Source: Paenibacillus turpanensis (GTDB lineage: Bacteria; Bacillota; Bacilli; Paenibacillales; YIM-B00363). From it: a DNA stretch of 64,000 nt. The notes below the pieces were generated by a model, which was not told where the DNA came from, ran no database searches, and saw only the letters and a program-made list of their open reading frames with translations. The stretch is from assembly GCF_011421635.1 (NCBI RefSeq), contig NZ_WTLI01000001.1, positions 159,213 to 223,212 of the forward strand, given 5' to 3'. This document shows positions 54,245 to 61,480 of this stretch, piece by piece. The translations under genes were made by a program, and so were the position numbers. The first letter of the stretch is position 1. The number at the start of each line of letters is the position of its first letter.

Positions 54245-56386
54245 CTAGTTTTGCCCTCCTGAACCGCTCGTTTGACCCGCTCCCGCAGCTCCTCCGGAGG
54301 CGGGCGGTTTATCGCCGGAGCCTCCCGAGGTGGAGCCCCCGCCGCTTTGGCCGCCGTTTGCCCCGCTAGGCGTGCCGTTTACCGGCTGAGCCGTCGCTTT
54401 TTGCGCGTCGCGGTGCGTCCACGTATACTGGTTCCATTTTTCCCCATCACGGTAAATTTCAATAACCGCATCCTTCGTCGGGGATGTCACGACACCGATC
54501 GGGAACTTCTGCGACTTCGTAATTTTCCTTGTTCCCCATTCCACCTTATCGCCCATCGCATCTGTAACGACAATGCGAATCGACGTTTCCTTATCCTGCG
54601 CCGACGGCGGAACCGTGACGTCCACCTTCGATTCAACCGCTTCGTCAGGCAGCCCGTCGCTCACCCAAATCTTAATCGTATCCCCAGCCGGAACCGGCTC
54701 CTTCGGCCGATACGGCCACTGCTCGTAAACCTGCCCCTTCGGGTAATACGCTTTATCTCGGATAATATTTTCCGCCGGCAGCTTCAGGTTTAAGCGGGTC
54801 GCTTCGGAAATTGCTTCCTTCTCCGTCTTGCCGATCAAGTTCGGCATCTCCAGCATTTCCCGTCCTTTGCTCACGGTAAATTTCATCGATACCTTGGCCG
54901 GATCGAATTCAGTCCCCGCTGCCGGAGTTTGCTGAATAACTGTGCCGGCCGGCTCGTCGCTGTGCTCCTCGACCTTTTCCAGCTGAGCACTATCCAAGCC
55001 GCCTGCGGTAAGCTCCGCTACCACATCGTTATAAACTCTTCCTTTGTAATCTTCCATGACGGAAAGCATGGTGCCTTTGCTGACCCAAAGCTTCACCGGC
55101 GAATTCACCTTAACGGTCATGCCTTCCTTTTCCTGCTGGTACACGATCCCCTTCTGGACATCTTTCTGGTACATTTCGATAATCGGCTCGTCAACTACCA
55201 GCCCTTCAGCCTCCAGCTTCTTGCGGGCATCGTCAAGACTCATGTTCACCACGCTTGGAACGACCACATCCGGAACTTCCTTAAACAGCGCCTGCACGCC
55301 GATCCACATTCCGCCGAGAATGGCGGCTATCACACCGAACCATATGAGCGTTTTGACCCAAGGATTCATTCTGCGCCGGACGGGCTCTTCCGCCACCGCT
55401 GCTGTTCCGCTAGACTGCGGATCCTTGCGCGGCTCCTTCTCCAGTCCCTTCCATTCGGCGAATTTGCCGTCTTGGGTGCGGATGGCCGGCATAACAAGCG
55501 TTGCCTCCATGTCATCGCCGTCATGATCGCCGAAACGAATTTTCGGCTCGTTTCTGCGTTCAGGCGAAAGGCAGCTTTCCAAATCCTTCAGCATTTCGTT
55601 GGCAGACTGATAACGCTCCTCCGGCATTTTGCGCATGGCCTTCAAAATAATATTTTCCACGCTTTGCGGAATAAGCGGGTTCACCTTGCGCGGCTCCTCC
55701 ACATTTTCCTGCAAATGCTTAAGTGCAACGCTAATCGGGCTTTCTCCCAAGAAGGGAAGCTTCGCCGTCAGCATTTGATACAGCACAATGCCAAGCGAAT
55801 ACAAATCCGATTTCGCCCCGGTGTTGACACCCTTGGCATGCTCCGGCGAAAAATAATGCACGGAACCGACCACAGAGCCCGTCTGCGTGATCGTTGAAGA
55901 TGTAGCTGCACGGGCGATGCCGAAGTCGGTAACCTTCACCCGGCCGTTTTTCCCGATTAATATGTTGTGCGGCTTAATATCTCTATGAATGATTTGATTA
56001 TGATGGGCGTGGTCAAGCGCATCGGCAATTTGCGCCGCGATATGAACCGCTTCCTCCACCTGTAAGGGCGCCCGTTCTTGAATGATTTCATTCAAGTTAT
56101 GCCCCTCGATATACTCCATTACGATGTAATGGGTGTCGCCCTCTTGGCCGACATCGTAAATGCTGACGACATTCGGATGGGATAACGAAGCAGCTGCCTG
56201 CGCCTCGCGGCGAAACCTGCGAATGAATTCCTCGTCGTGAACAAATTGGGGGCGAAGCACTTTAATGGCAACCTTCCGATGAAGTAAAATATCATGTCCT
56301 TTGTATACGAGTGCCATTCCTCCGCCGCCGATGCGCGCCATAATTTCGTAACGGCCGCTAAGCTCTTGTCCGATCAATTCATTCAC
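54245..56386 (-). CDS. prkC: Ser/Thr protein kinase PrkC with PASTA repeats
   Basis: Membrane kinase that senses muropeptides and controls germination and cell-wall functions. 713 aa. Kinase domain about 10-275: IGGGGMALVYKG, K42 in VAIKVLRP, HRDIKPHNIL, DFGIARA, with activation-loop Thr/Ser in SSTITQTGSVVGS. One membrane segment (about 343-365), then three PASTA-like repeats (VVPSVVNMSLDDARKKLEAEG, MLSVMEDYKG..., EMPNLIGKTEKEAI) and a Gly/Ser-rich tail. The start is GTG, overlapping the prpC stop (GTGA). Confidence 0.96.
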   Translation of the reverse strand: MNELIGQELSGRYEIMARIGGGGMALVYKGHDILLHRKVAIKVLRPQFVHDEEFIRRFRREAQAAASLSHPNVVSIYDVGQEGDTHYIVMEYIEGHNLNEIIQERAPLQVEEAVHIAAQIADALDHAHHNQIIHRDIKPHNILIGKNGRVKVTDFGIARAATSSTITQTGSVVGSVHYFSPEHAKGVNTGAKSDLYSLGIVLYQMLTAKLPFLGESPISVALKHLQENVEEPRKVNPLIPQSVENIILKAMRKMPEERYQSANEMLKDLESCLSPERRNEPKIRFGDHDGDDMEATLVMPAIRTQDGKFAEWKGLEKEPRKDPQSSGTAAVAEEPVRRRMNPWVKTLIWFGVIAAILGGMWIGVQALFKEVPDVVVPSVVNMSLDDARKKLEAEGLVVDEPIIEMYQKDVQKGIVYQQEKEGMTVKVNSPVKLWVSKGTMLSVMEDYKGRVYNDVVAELTAGGLDSAQLEKVEEHSDEPAGTVIQQTPAAGTEFDPAKVSMKFTVSKGREMLEMPNLIGKTEKEAISEATRLNLKLPAENIIRDKAYYPKGQVYEQWPYRPKEPVPAGDTIKIWVSDGLPDEAVESKVDVTVPPSAQDKETSIRIVVTDAMGDKVEWGTRKITKSQKFPIGVVTSPTKDAVIEIYRDGEKWNQYTWTHRDAQKATAQPVNGTPSGANGGQSGGGSTSGGSGDKPPASGGAAGAGQTSGSGGQN

Positions 56387-57159
56387 CTCGCTTCCTCGTC
56401 CGTAATCGATTTTGTTTCTTCTGATTGACTATGCTGCAGCAGCACGACGGTAATGTTATCGTCACCGCCCGCTTCAAGCGCATGGACCACCAGCTGCTCC
56501 ACTTTCTCTTCCGCAGAAGATCCGCTTTGCAGGATGGCCAGCATTTGCTCCTCGCCAACCTGGTTCGTTAACCCGTCTGTGCAAAGAAGAAGCTGATCCT
56601 GCGGCTTCCATGGCAGCTCTGTCGAATCCACATCGACATGCTGCTCCGTCCCAAGCGCACGCGTTAAGACGTTGCGGCGCGGATGCATATGCGCCTCTTC
56701 CTTGGAAATCTGCCCGTTCTTTAGCAGCTCGTTAACGAGCGTATGGTCCTCGGTCAGCTGCTTTATCCCTTCGTCACCAATTAAATATGCCCGGCTGTCG
56801 CCGATATGCCCAAGAAAAATACGCTGCTCATCCGCCAACGCGACGACCACCGTAGTCCCCATCCCGTGATAGTGCTCCTTCTCGGAGGCCGCTTGGAACA
56901 CAGCGTCATTCGCCCGTAAAATCGCCGAGCGAATCGCTTCTTTCAGTTCTTCTTCGTCCATATCCGCATGGACGGTCTCCGTCAGCTCGGCCTGAATCGT
57001 CTCGATCGTCAGCTGACTCGCCGTATCCCCCGCTTGATGCCCACCCATGCCGTCCGCCACGACGGCAAGGGTGTATCCGTTCAACCCCGGAATTAATACG
57101 CAGCGGTCTTCATTGACCTGACGTATTTTTCCGATATCTGTTCTGAGGGCCGTTATCAT
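56383..57159 (-). CDS. prpC: PP2C-type Ser/Thr protein phosphatase PrpC
   Basis: Opposes PrkC by dephosphorylating its targets. 258 aa from the ATG at 57159 (MITALRTDIGKIRQVNEDRC), which matches the family N-terminus; a GTG four codons earlier overlaps the rlmN stop and is the alternative. Metal ligands lie in VADGMGGHQAGD, GHIGDSRAYLI, LCTDGLTN and GGDDNITVV. Confidence 0.95.
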   Translation of the reverse strand: MITALRTDIGKIRQVNEDRCVLIPGLNGYTLAVVADGMGGHQAGDTASQLTIETIQAELTETVHADMDEEELKEAIRSAILRANDAVFQAASEKEHYHGMGTTVVVALADEQRIFLGHIGDSRAYLIGDEGIKQLTEDHTLVNELLKNGQISKEEAHMHPRRNVLTRALGTEQHVDVDSTELPWKPQDQLLLCTDGLTNQVGEEQMLAILQSGSSAEEKVEQLVVHALEAGGDDNITVVLLQHSQSEETKSITDEEAR

Positions 57160-57167
57160 TCCTTTGA

Positions 57168-58220
57168 TCACCTCGTGCCCGTAGACTCCATATGCTTCGC
57201 CCGCAGCTGGCCGCAGGCGGCGGCGATATCATGCCCCTGCTCGCGGCGAATCGTCGCATTAATTCCTTTTTTCGTTAAAATGCGCTGAAATTCAAAAATA
57301 TCGTCCCGCGGCGTACGAACGTAATTCCGTTCCGGAACATAGTTAACCGGGATCAGGTTGACGTGGCAAAGCATGTCCTTCAGCACATCAGCCAGCTCCT
57401 CCGCATGCTCGGGACGGTCGTTTACACTGCCGATTAGAGCATATTCAAACGTAATGCGGCGCCCGGTTTTGGCGATGTAATAATGACACGCATCAATTAC
57501 TTCCTTGAATGGGAAGCGGCGGTTCACCGGCATCAGCTTGGAGCGAAGCTCGTCGTTAGGCGCATGGATCGAAATCGCCAAGTTAATTTGCGTGTCTTCA
57601 TCGGCAAACTTATACATGCTCGGCACGATACCGCTCGTCGATACGGTAATATGCCGCTGGCCGATGTTGAGCCCTTTCGGGTGAATCATCGTGCGCAGGA
57701 ACGTCATGGTCGCATCGTAGTTTTCGAATGGCTCGCCCGAGCCCATAATCACGATCGAGCTGACCCGCTCGTCCTCGGCATCCAGCAGCTTTTGCGCATA
57801 GACCACTTGGGCGATGATTTCGCCCGCAGTCAGGTTCCGCTTCAGACCGCCCAGCGTCGATGCGCAGAACGTGCAGCCGATGCGGCAGCCGACCTGCGTC
57901 GTAACGCAGACGCTGTTGCCGTAGTTGTGGCGCATAATGACCGTCTCAATCGCATGGTTGTCGTGCAGGCCGAATAAAAATTTAACCGTTCCGTCCTGCG
58001 ATTTCATGTTTGTAATTTCCTTCAGCGTGACGAATTCAAAATGCTCCATCAGCTTATCGCGCAACGACTTGGACAGGTTCGTCATTTCCTCAAAGCTCTG
58101 CACCCGTTTTACATAAAGCCAATCGTAAATTTGGCCGGCGCGGAACGCGGGCTCTCCGCTTTCCTTGACCCAATCGGTCAATTGCTCCAGCGTGTAGTCG
58201 TAAATAAAAGGTTTCATCAT
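57168..58220 (-). CDS. rlmN: 23S rRNA A2503 / tRNA A37 methyltransferase RlmN
   Basis: Radical-SAM enzyme. 350 aa with the start placed at ATG 58220, 8 nt after AAGG; an adjacent ATG and an upstream GTG are alternatives. Cluster motif [15 protein letters not shown] near residue 115, [10 protein letters not shown], and the C-terminal catalytic Cys in IAAACGQL. First gene of the rlmN-prpC-prkC-rsgA-rpe operon. Confidence 0.95.
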   Translation of the reverse strand: MMKPFIYDYTLEQLTDWVKESGEPAFRAGQIYDWLYVKRVQSFEEMTNLSKSLRDKLMEHFEFVTLKEITNMKSQDGTVKFLFGLHDNHAIETVIMRHNYGNSVCVTTQVGCRIGCTFCASTLGGLKRNLTAGEIIAQVVYAQKLLDAEDERVSSIVIMGSGEPFENYDATMTFLRTMIHPKGLNIGQRHITVSTSGIVPSMYKFADEDTQINLAISIHAPNDELRSKLMPVNRRFPFKEVIDACHYYIAKTGRRITFEYALIGSVNDRPEHAEELADVLKDMLCHVNLIPVNYVPERNYVRTPRDDIFEFQRILTKKGINATIRREQGHDIAAACGQLRAKHMESTGTR

Positions 58221-58309
58221 GATCACTGCCTTACCGGTTTGAATTTGGAAGCCTCAGCCGGATCAGCCGAATGTTCCTATGTATGATTTAGTTTAAGCCC
58301 ATCCGCTCT

Positions 58310-58318
58310 ATTTTAACA
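58310..58318 (-). promoter_or_regulatory. Extended -10 promoter candidate for rlmN
   Basis: TGT-TAAAAT on the minus strand (-10 at 58310-58315). No good -35; predicted leader about 85 nt. The surrounding gap 58221-58418 has no supported gene. Confidence 0.45.
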
Positions 58319-58418
58319 CAAAAAGGCAAGCCCCGCAGACGGTTTTTCATTCCGCGCGAGGATTAACGCTAAGTTTCAACAAAATTCGCAACTTTGATTC
58401 GTAAAAATGGCCCGCCTA

Positions 58419-58459
58419 TACAAAAACACCTGCTCGTCCACAAGTCCGAGCGAGGTGTT
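58419..58459 (-). terminator. Terminator behind rsmB
   Basis: Stem AACACCT-C-GCTCG / CGAGC-AGGTGTT around a 10-nt loop, followed by TTTG. Moderately strong; 78 nt after the stop. Confidence 0.7.
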
Positions 58460-58536
58460 CCCGCACAAGTATGTTCACGCCTTGCTTTTGGCTGCTGCGT
58501 CGTCATGCCATTCCAAACGATATTTAGAATCAGCGC

Positions 58537-59934
58537 TTACTTTAGCCGTTTCAGCCGCGCCATAAAGAACCCGTCCGAATGCGTATGATGCGGAAGAATT
58601 TGCAGCATGCCCGACCCAGGCTCACAGCCTGCCGCTGCCAGCACGTCCGCCGGCAAATACGGAGAAATGTCGTCGAGCGCAAAGTCCGGATGCTCCTGCA
58701 AAAACTCGCGGATGCGCCGCTCGTTTTCTTCCGGCTCGGTTGTGCACGTGCTGTACACGAGTACCCCGCCGGGCTTCAGCAGACCGTGGATGCGCTGCAA
58801 GATCTCATCCTGCACGCTGCAAATGTCGGTAATGTCCGCTTCCTTCTTTGTCCATTTCATATCCGGCTTCCGACGAATGACGCCGAGACCCGAGCAGGGT
58901 GCATCGAGCAAAATCCGGTCGAACCGGTTCGCCTCAAATTTCGCAGACAGCTCGCGGGCATCCGACACCATCGTACGGATGCACTCGAAGCCGAGCCGCT
59001 GCGCCTGCTCCTCGATTAGCTTGCGTTTATGCGGATGAATATCGCTGGCGTACAGCTCGCCGCGATCCTCCATCCGTTCGGCAAGATGCGTCGTTTTGCC
59101 GCCCGGCGCCGCGCAGCAGTCCAGCACCGCCATGCCCGGCTCCGGGGCGACAAGTCGCGCGACCAGCATCGAGCTTTCATCCTGGATCGTGTACCAGCCC
59201 TGCCGGTACCCTTCCGTCAATGCGGCATTGCCGCTGCCCTCGGCAAAGACGACACCGTCCTCGGAAACGGCGGAGCGCTCCGCCGTAATCCCCAGCTCCG
59301 CCAGCTTGTCCAGCAGGGCGGCGCGGTCAAACTTCAGCCGGTTGACACGCACGCTGGTACGCGGCGGTATATTGTTGGCGCGGCACATCTCCGCCGCCGT
59401 TTCTTCGCCGTAGCGCTCAACCCAGCGGCGCACCAGCCACTCCGGGTGCGAGTGCTCCAGCGCGATGCGCTCCGCCGCTGGAAGTGAGGAGGGTACGACC
59501 AGCTCCGCCCGCTGGCGGATCACGTTGCGGAGCACCGCGTTGACCAGCCCGGAAATGCCCTGATGGCCCCGTTCCTTGGCAATGCGCACCGCTTCGTTCA
59601 CCACCGCGTGGTCGGGGACCCGGTCCAAATAATAAAGCTGATAGAAGCTGAGGCGGAACAACGCCCGCACCCAAGGCTCCAGCTTAGCGACACCCTTGGC
59701 AACGAAACGGTTCAAGAAGTAATCAATCGTATTGAGCCGCTGAATCGTGCCATACGCAATCTCTGTGGCGAGCCCGGTTTCCTGCCGATCCAGAGGATGC
59801 TTTTCTAACAGCCGATGCAGCAGCAAATTGCTGTAGGAGCCCTCCTGCTCTACACGCAGCAGCAGCTCCAGCGCAAGCTCACGCGCCGTACGGACGCTCG
59901 GCTGGGAACGGCTTCGGCCCCGGCTTTTATTCAT
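58537..59934 (-). CDS. rsmB: 16S rRNA (cytosine967-C5)-methyltransferase RsmB
   Basis: 465 aa. N-terminal NusB-like helical domain (TARELALELLLRVEQEGSYSNLLLHRLL...), then the SAM domain: LDCCAAPGGKTTHLAERM, LLDAPCSGLGVIRRKPD (PC motif) and VYSTCTTEPEENE (TC motif) holding both catalytic Cys residues. Overlaps fmt by 8 nt. Confidence 0.96.
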   Translation of the reverse strand: MNKSRGRSRSQPSVRTARELALELLLRVEQEGSYSNLLLHRLLEKHPLDRQETGLATEIAYGTIQRLNTIDYFLNRFVAKGVAKLEPWVRALFRLSFYQLYYLDRVPDHAVVNEAVRIAKERGHQGISGLVNAVLRNVIRQRAELVVPSSLPAAERIALEHSHPEWLVRRWVERYGEETAAEMCRANNIPPRTSVRVNRLKFDRAALLDKLAELGITAERSAVSEDGVVFAEGSGNAALTEGYRQGWYTIQDESSMLVARLVAPEPGMAVLDCCAAPGGKTTHLAERMEDRGELYASDIHPHKRKLIEEQAQRLGFECIRTMVSDARELSAKFEANRFDRILLDAPCSGLGVIRRKPDMKWTKKEADITDICSVQDEILQRIHGLLKPGGVLVYSTCTTEPEENERRIREFLQEHPDFALDDISPYLPADVLAAAGCEPGSGMLQILPHHTHSDGFFMARLKRLK

Positions 59935-60892
59935 CGCCGAACACCGTCCCCTTCTGGATTTGTCCCCCGCGTACGAAATCCGCGGCGGACATCGCCTTCT
60001 TCCCGGCAGGCTGCAGCTCGGTTATAAGCAGTGCGCTTCCTTCGCCGGCAGCAACAACAATGCACTCGCCGCTTGTGTCCAGCACAGTGCCCGGCTTTGC
60101 CCCAGATGCCGCCTTCGATGCCGCAGGCTGGCAGCGCCAAATTTTCAGCACATCGCCGTTCCACAACGTAAAGCCGCCTGAGAACGGCCGGAGCCCGCGC
60201 ACCTGATTAAACAAGCTGCGCGCGTCACGCTGCCAATCGATCCGCTCGTCGTCGCGGGATAAATTGCGGGCATAGCTTGCCTCTGCCTCGTTCTGCGGCA
60301 CCGCCTGAAGCTTGCCCTCCAGCAAGTCCGGCAGCGTATCGCGCAGCAGCTCCGCTCCAGCCTCGCTCAGCTTCGTGAAAATCGTCCCCGAGTCGTCCTC
60401 ATCGGTAATCGGCACCTCGACCCGGGTGAGCATATCGCCTGTATCAAGGCCCTCGGCCATATACATAATCGTTACGCCGGTCGCGGATTCTCCGTTCATA
60501 ATCGCGCGCTGGATCGGCGCACCGCCGCGGTATTTCGGCAGCAGCGAGCCATGCACATTAATGCAGCCGTGCTTCGGCAAATCCAGCACCGACTTCGGCA
60601 AAATTTGCCCGTACGCCGCAGTTATAATCAAATCCGGCTGCAGCGCGCGCACCTCTTCAACCGCTTCGGGGGCGCGAAGCTTCAACGGCTGATAAACCGG
60701 CAGCCCATGCTTTAGCGCCTCTTCCTTCACCGGTGTTGGCGTCAGCACCTTTTTTCTCCCCTTCGGCCGATCCGGCTGTGTGACGACGCCGACCACGTGG
60801 TAGCCCTCTTCAAGCAGCAAACGCAGAGAAGGGACGGCGAAATCAGGCGTCCCCATAAATACGATGCGTGTATGATCCCGCGTACTCGTCAT
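59927..60892 (-). CDS. fmt: Methionyl-tRNA formyltransferase
   Basis: Formylates initiator Met-tRNA. 321 aa. RIVFMGTPDFAVPSLRLLLEEG start, INVHGSLLPKYRGGAPIQRAIMNGESATGVTIM (catalytic N, H, D region) and C-terminal OB-like domain. Coupled to def (overlap ATGA) as is common. Confidence 0.97.
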   Translation of the reverse strand: MTSTRDHTRIVFMGTPDFAVPSLRLLLEEGYHVVGVVTQPDRPKGRKKVLTPTPVKEEALKHGLPVYQPLKLRAPEAVEEVRALQPDLIITAAYGQILPKSVLDLPKHGCINVHGSLLPKYRGGAPIQRAIMNGESATGVTIMYMAEGLDTGDMLTRVEVPITDEDDSGTIFTKLSEAGAELLRDTLPDLLEGKLQAVPQNEAEASYARNLSRDDERIDWQRDARSLFNQVRGLRPFSGGFTLWNGDVLKIWRCQPAASKAASGAKPGTVLDTSGECIVVAAGEGSALLITELQPAGKKAMSAADFVRGGQIQKGTVFGDE

Positions 60893-61398
60893 TTCCTGCC
60901 TTCCTTCCTGACCTCCGTACGCAGCACCTCAGGCTCCGGCTCCCGCTCGTAAATCTTTTCGGCTAAATCTGTAAATAGTATACCGTTCAAATGATCGACC
61001 TCATGCTGGAATGCGCGGGCAAGCAGCTCGGTTCCTTCGATCACGATCTCTTCACCATGGCGGTTGAGGCCCTTCACCTTCACACGCATCGCCCGCTTCA
61101 CATCGCCGTTCAGGCCCGGAATGCTCAGACAGCCCTCAGGTCCAAACTGCTCTCCGTCCATTTCCAAAATTTCCGGATTAACCATTTCGATCAGCCCGTT
61201 ATCGTCACCAACGTCGATTACAATCACACGCTTTAAAATTCCGATTTGCGGTGCCGCTAGACCGACGCCTTCGGCATCATACATCGTATCCGCCATATCG
61301 GTCAGCAGCTTTTGAATGTTTGGAGTAATTTGAGGAACCGGCTTCGCCTTTTCCCGCAGCACCTGATCCGGTGCTTTCACTATGTTTCGAATCGCCAT
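60889..61398 (-). CDS. def: Peptide deformylase
   Basis: Removes the N-formyl group from new proteins; metalloenzyme. 169 aa from the ATG at 61398 (MAIRNIVKAPDQVLREKAKPV), with AAGGGAG 9 nt upstream. GVGLAAPQIG, metal ligands C90 (EGCLSIPG), H132 and H136 with E133 in QHEVDHLNG. Type I. Confidence 0.97.
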   Translation of the reverse strand: MAIRNIVKAPDQVLREKAKPVPQITPNIQKLLTDMADTMYDAEGVGLAAPQIGILKRVIVIDVGDDNGLIEMVNPEILEMDGEQFGPEGCLSIPGLNGDVKRAMRVKVKGLNRHGEEIVIEGTELLARAFQHEVDHLNGILFTDLAEKIYEREPEPEVLRTEVRKEGRK

Positions 61399-61480
61399 GA
61401 GGAGTAACTCCCTTTCCGTAATTTGTCTATGATACAGTGTATCCGATCCGGCATCGATCTTTGCATGTCCCATGCCGGTA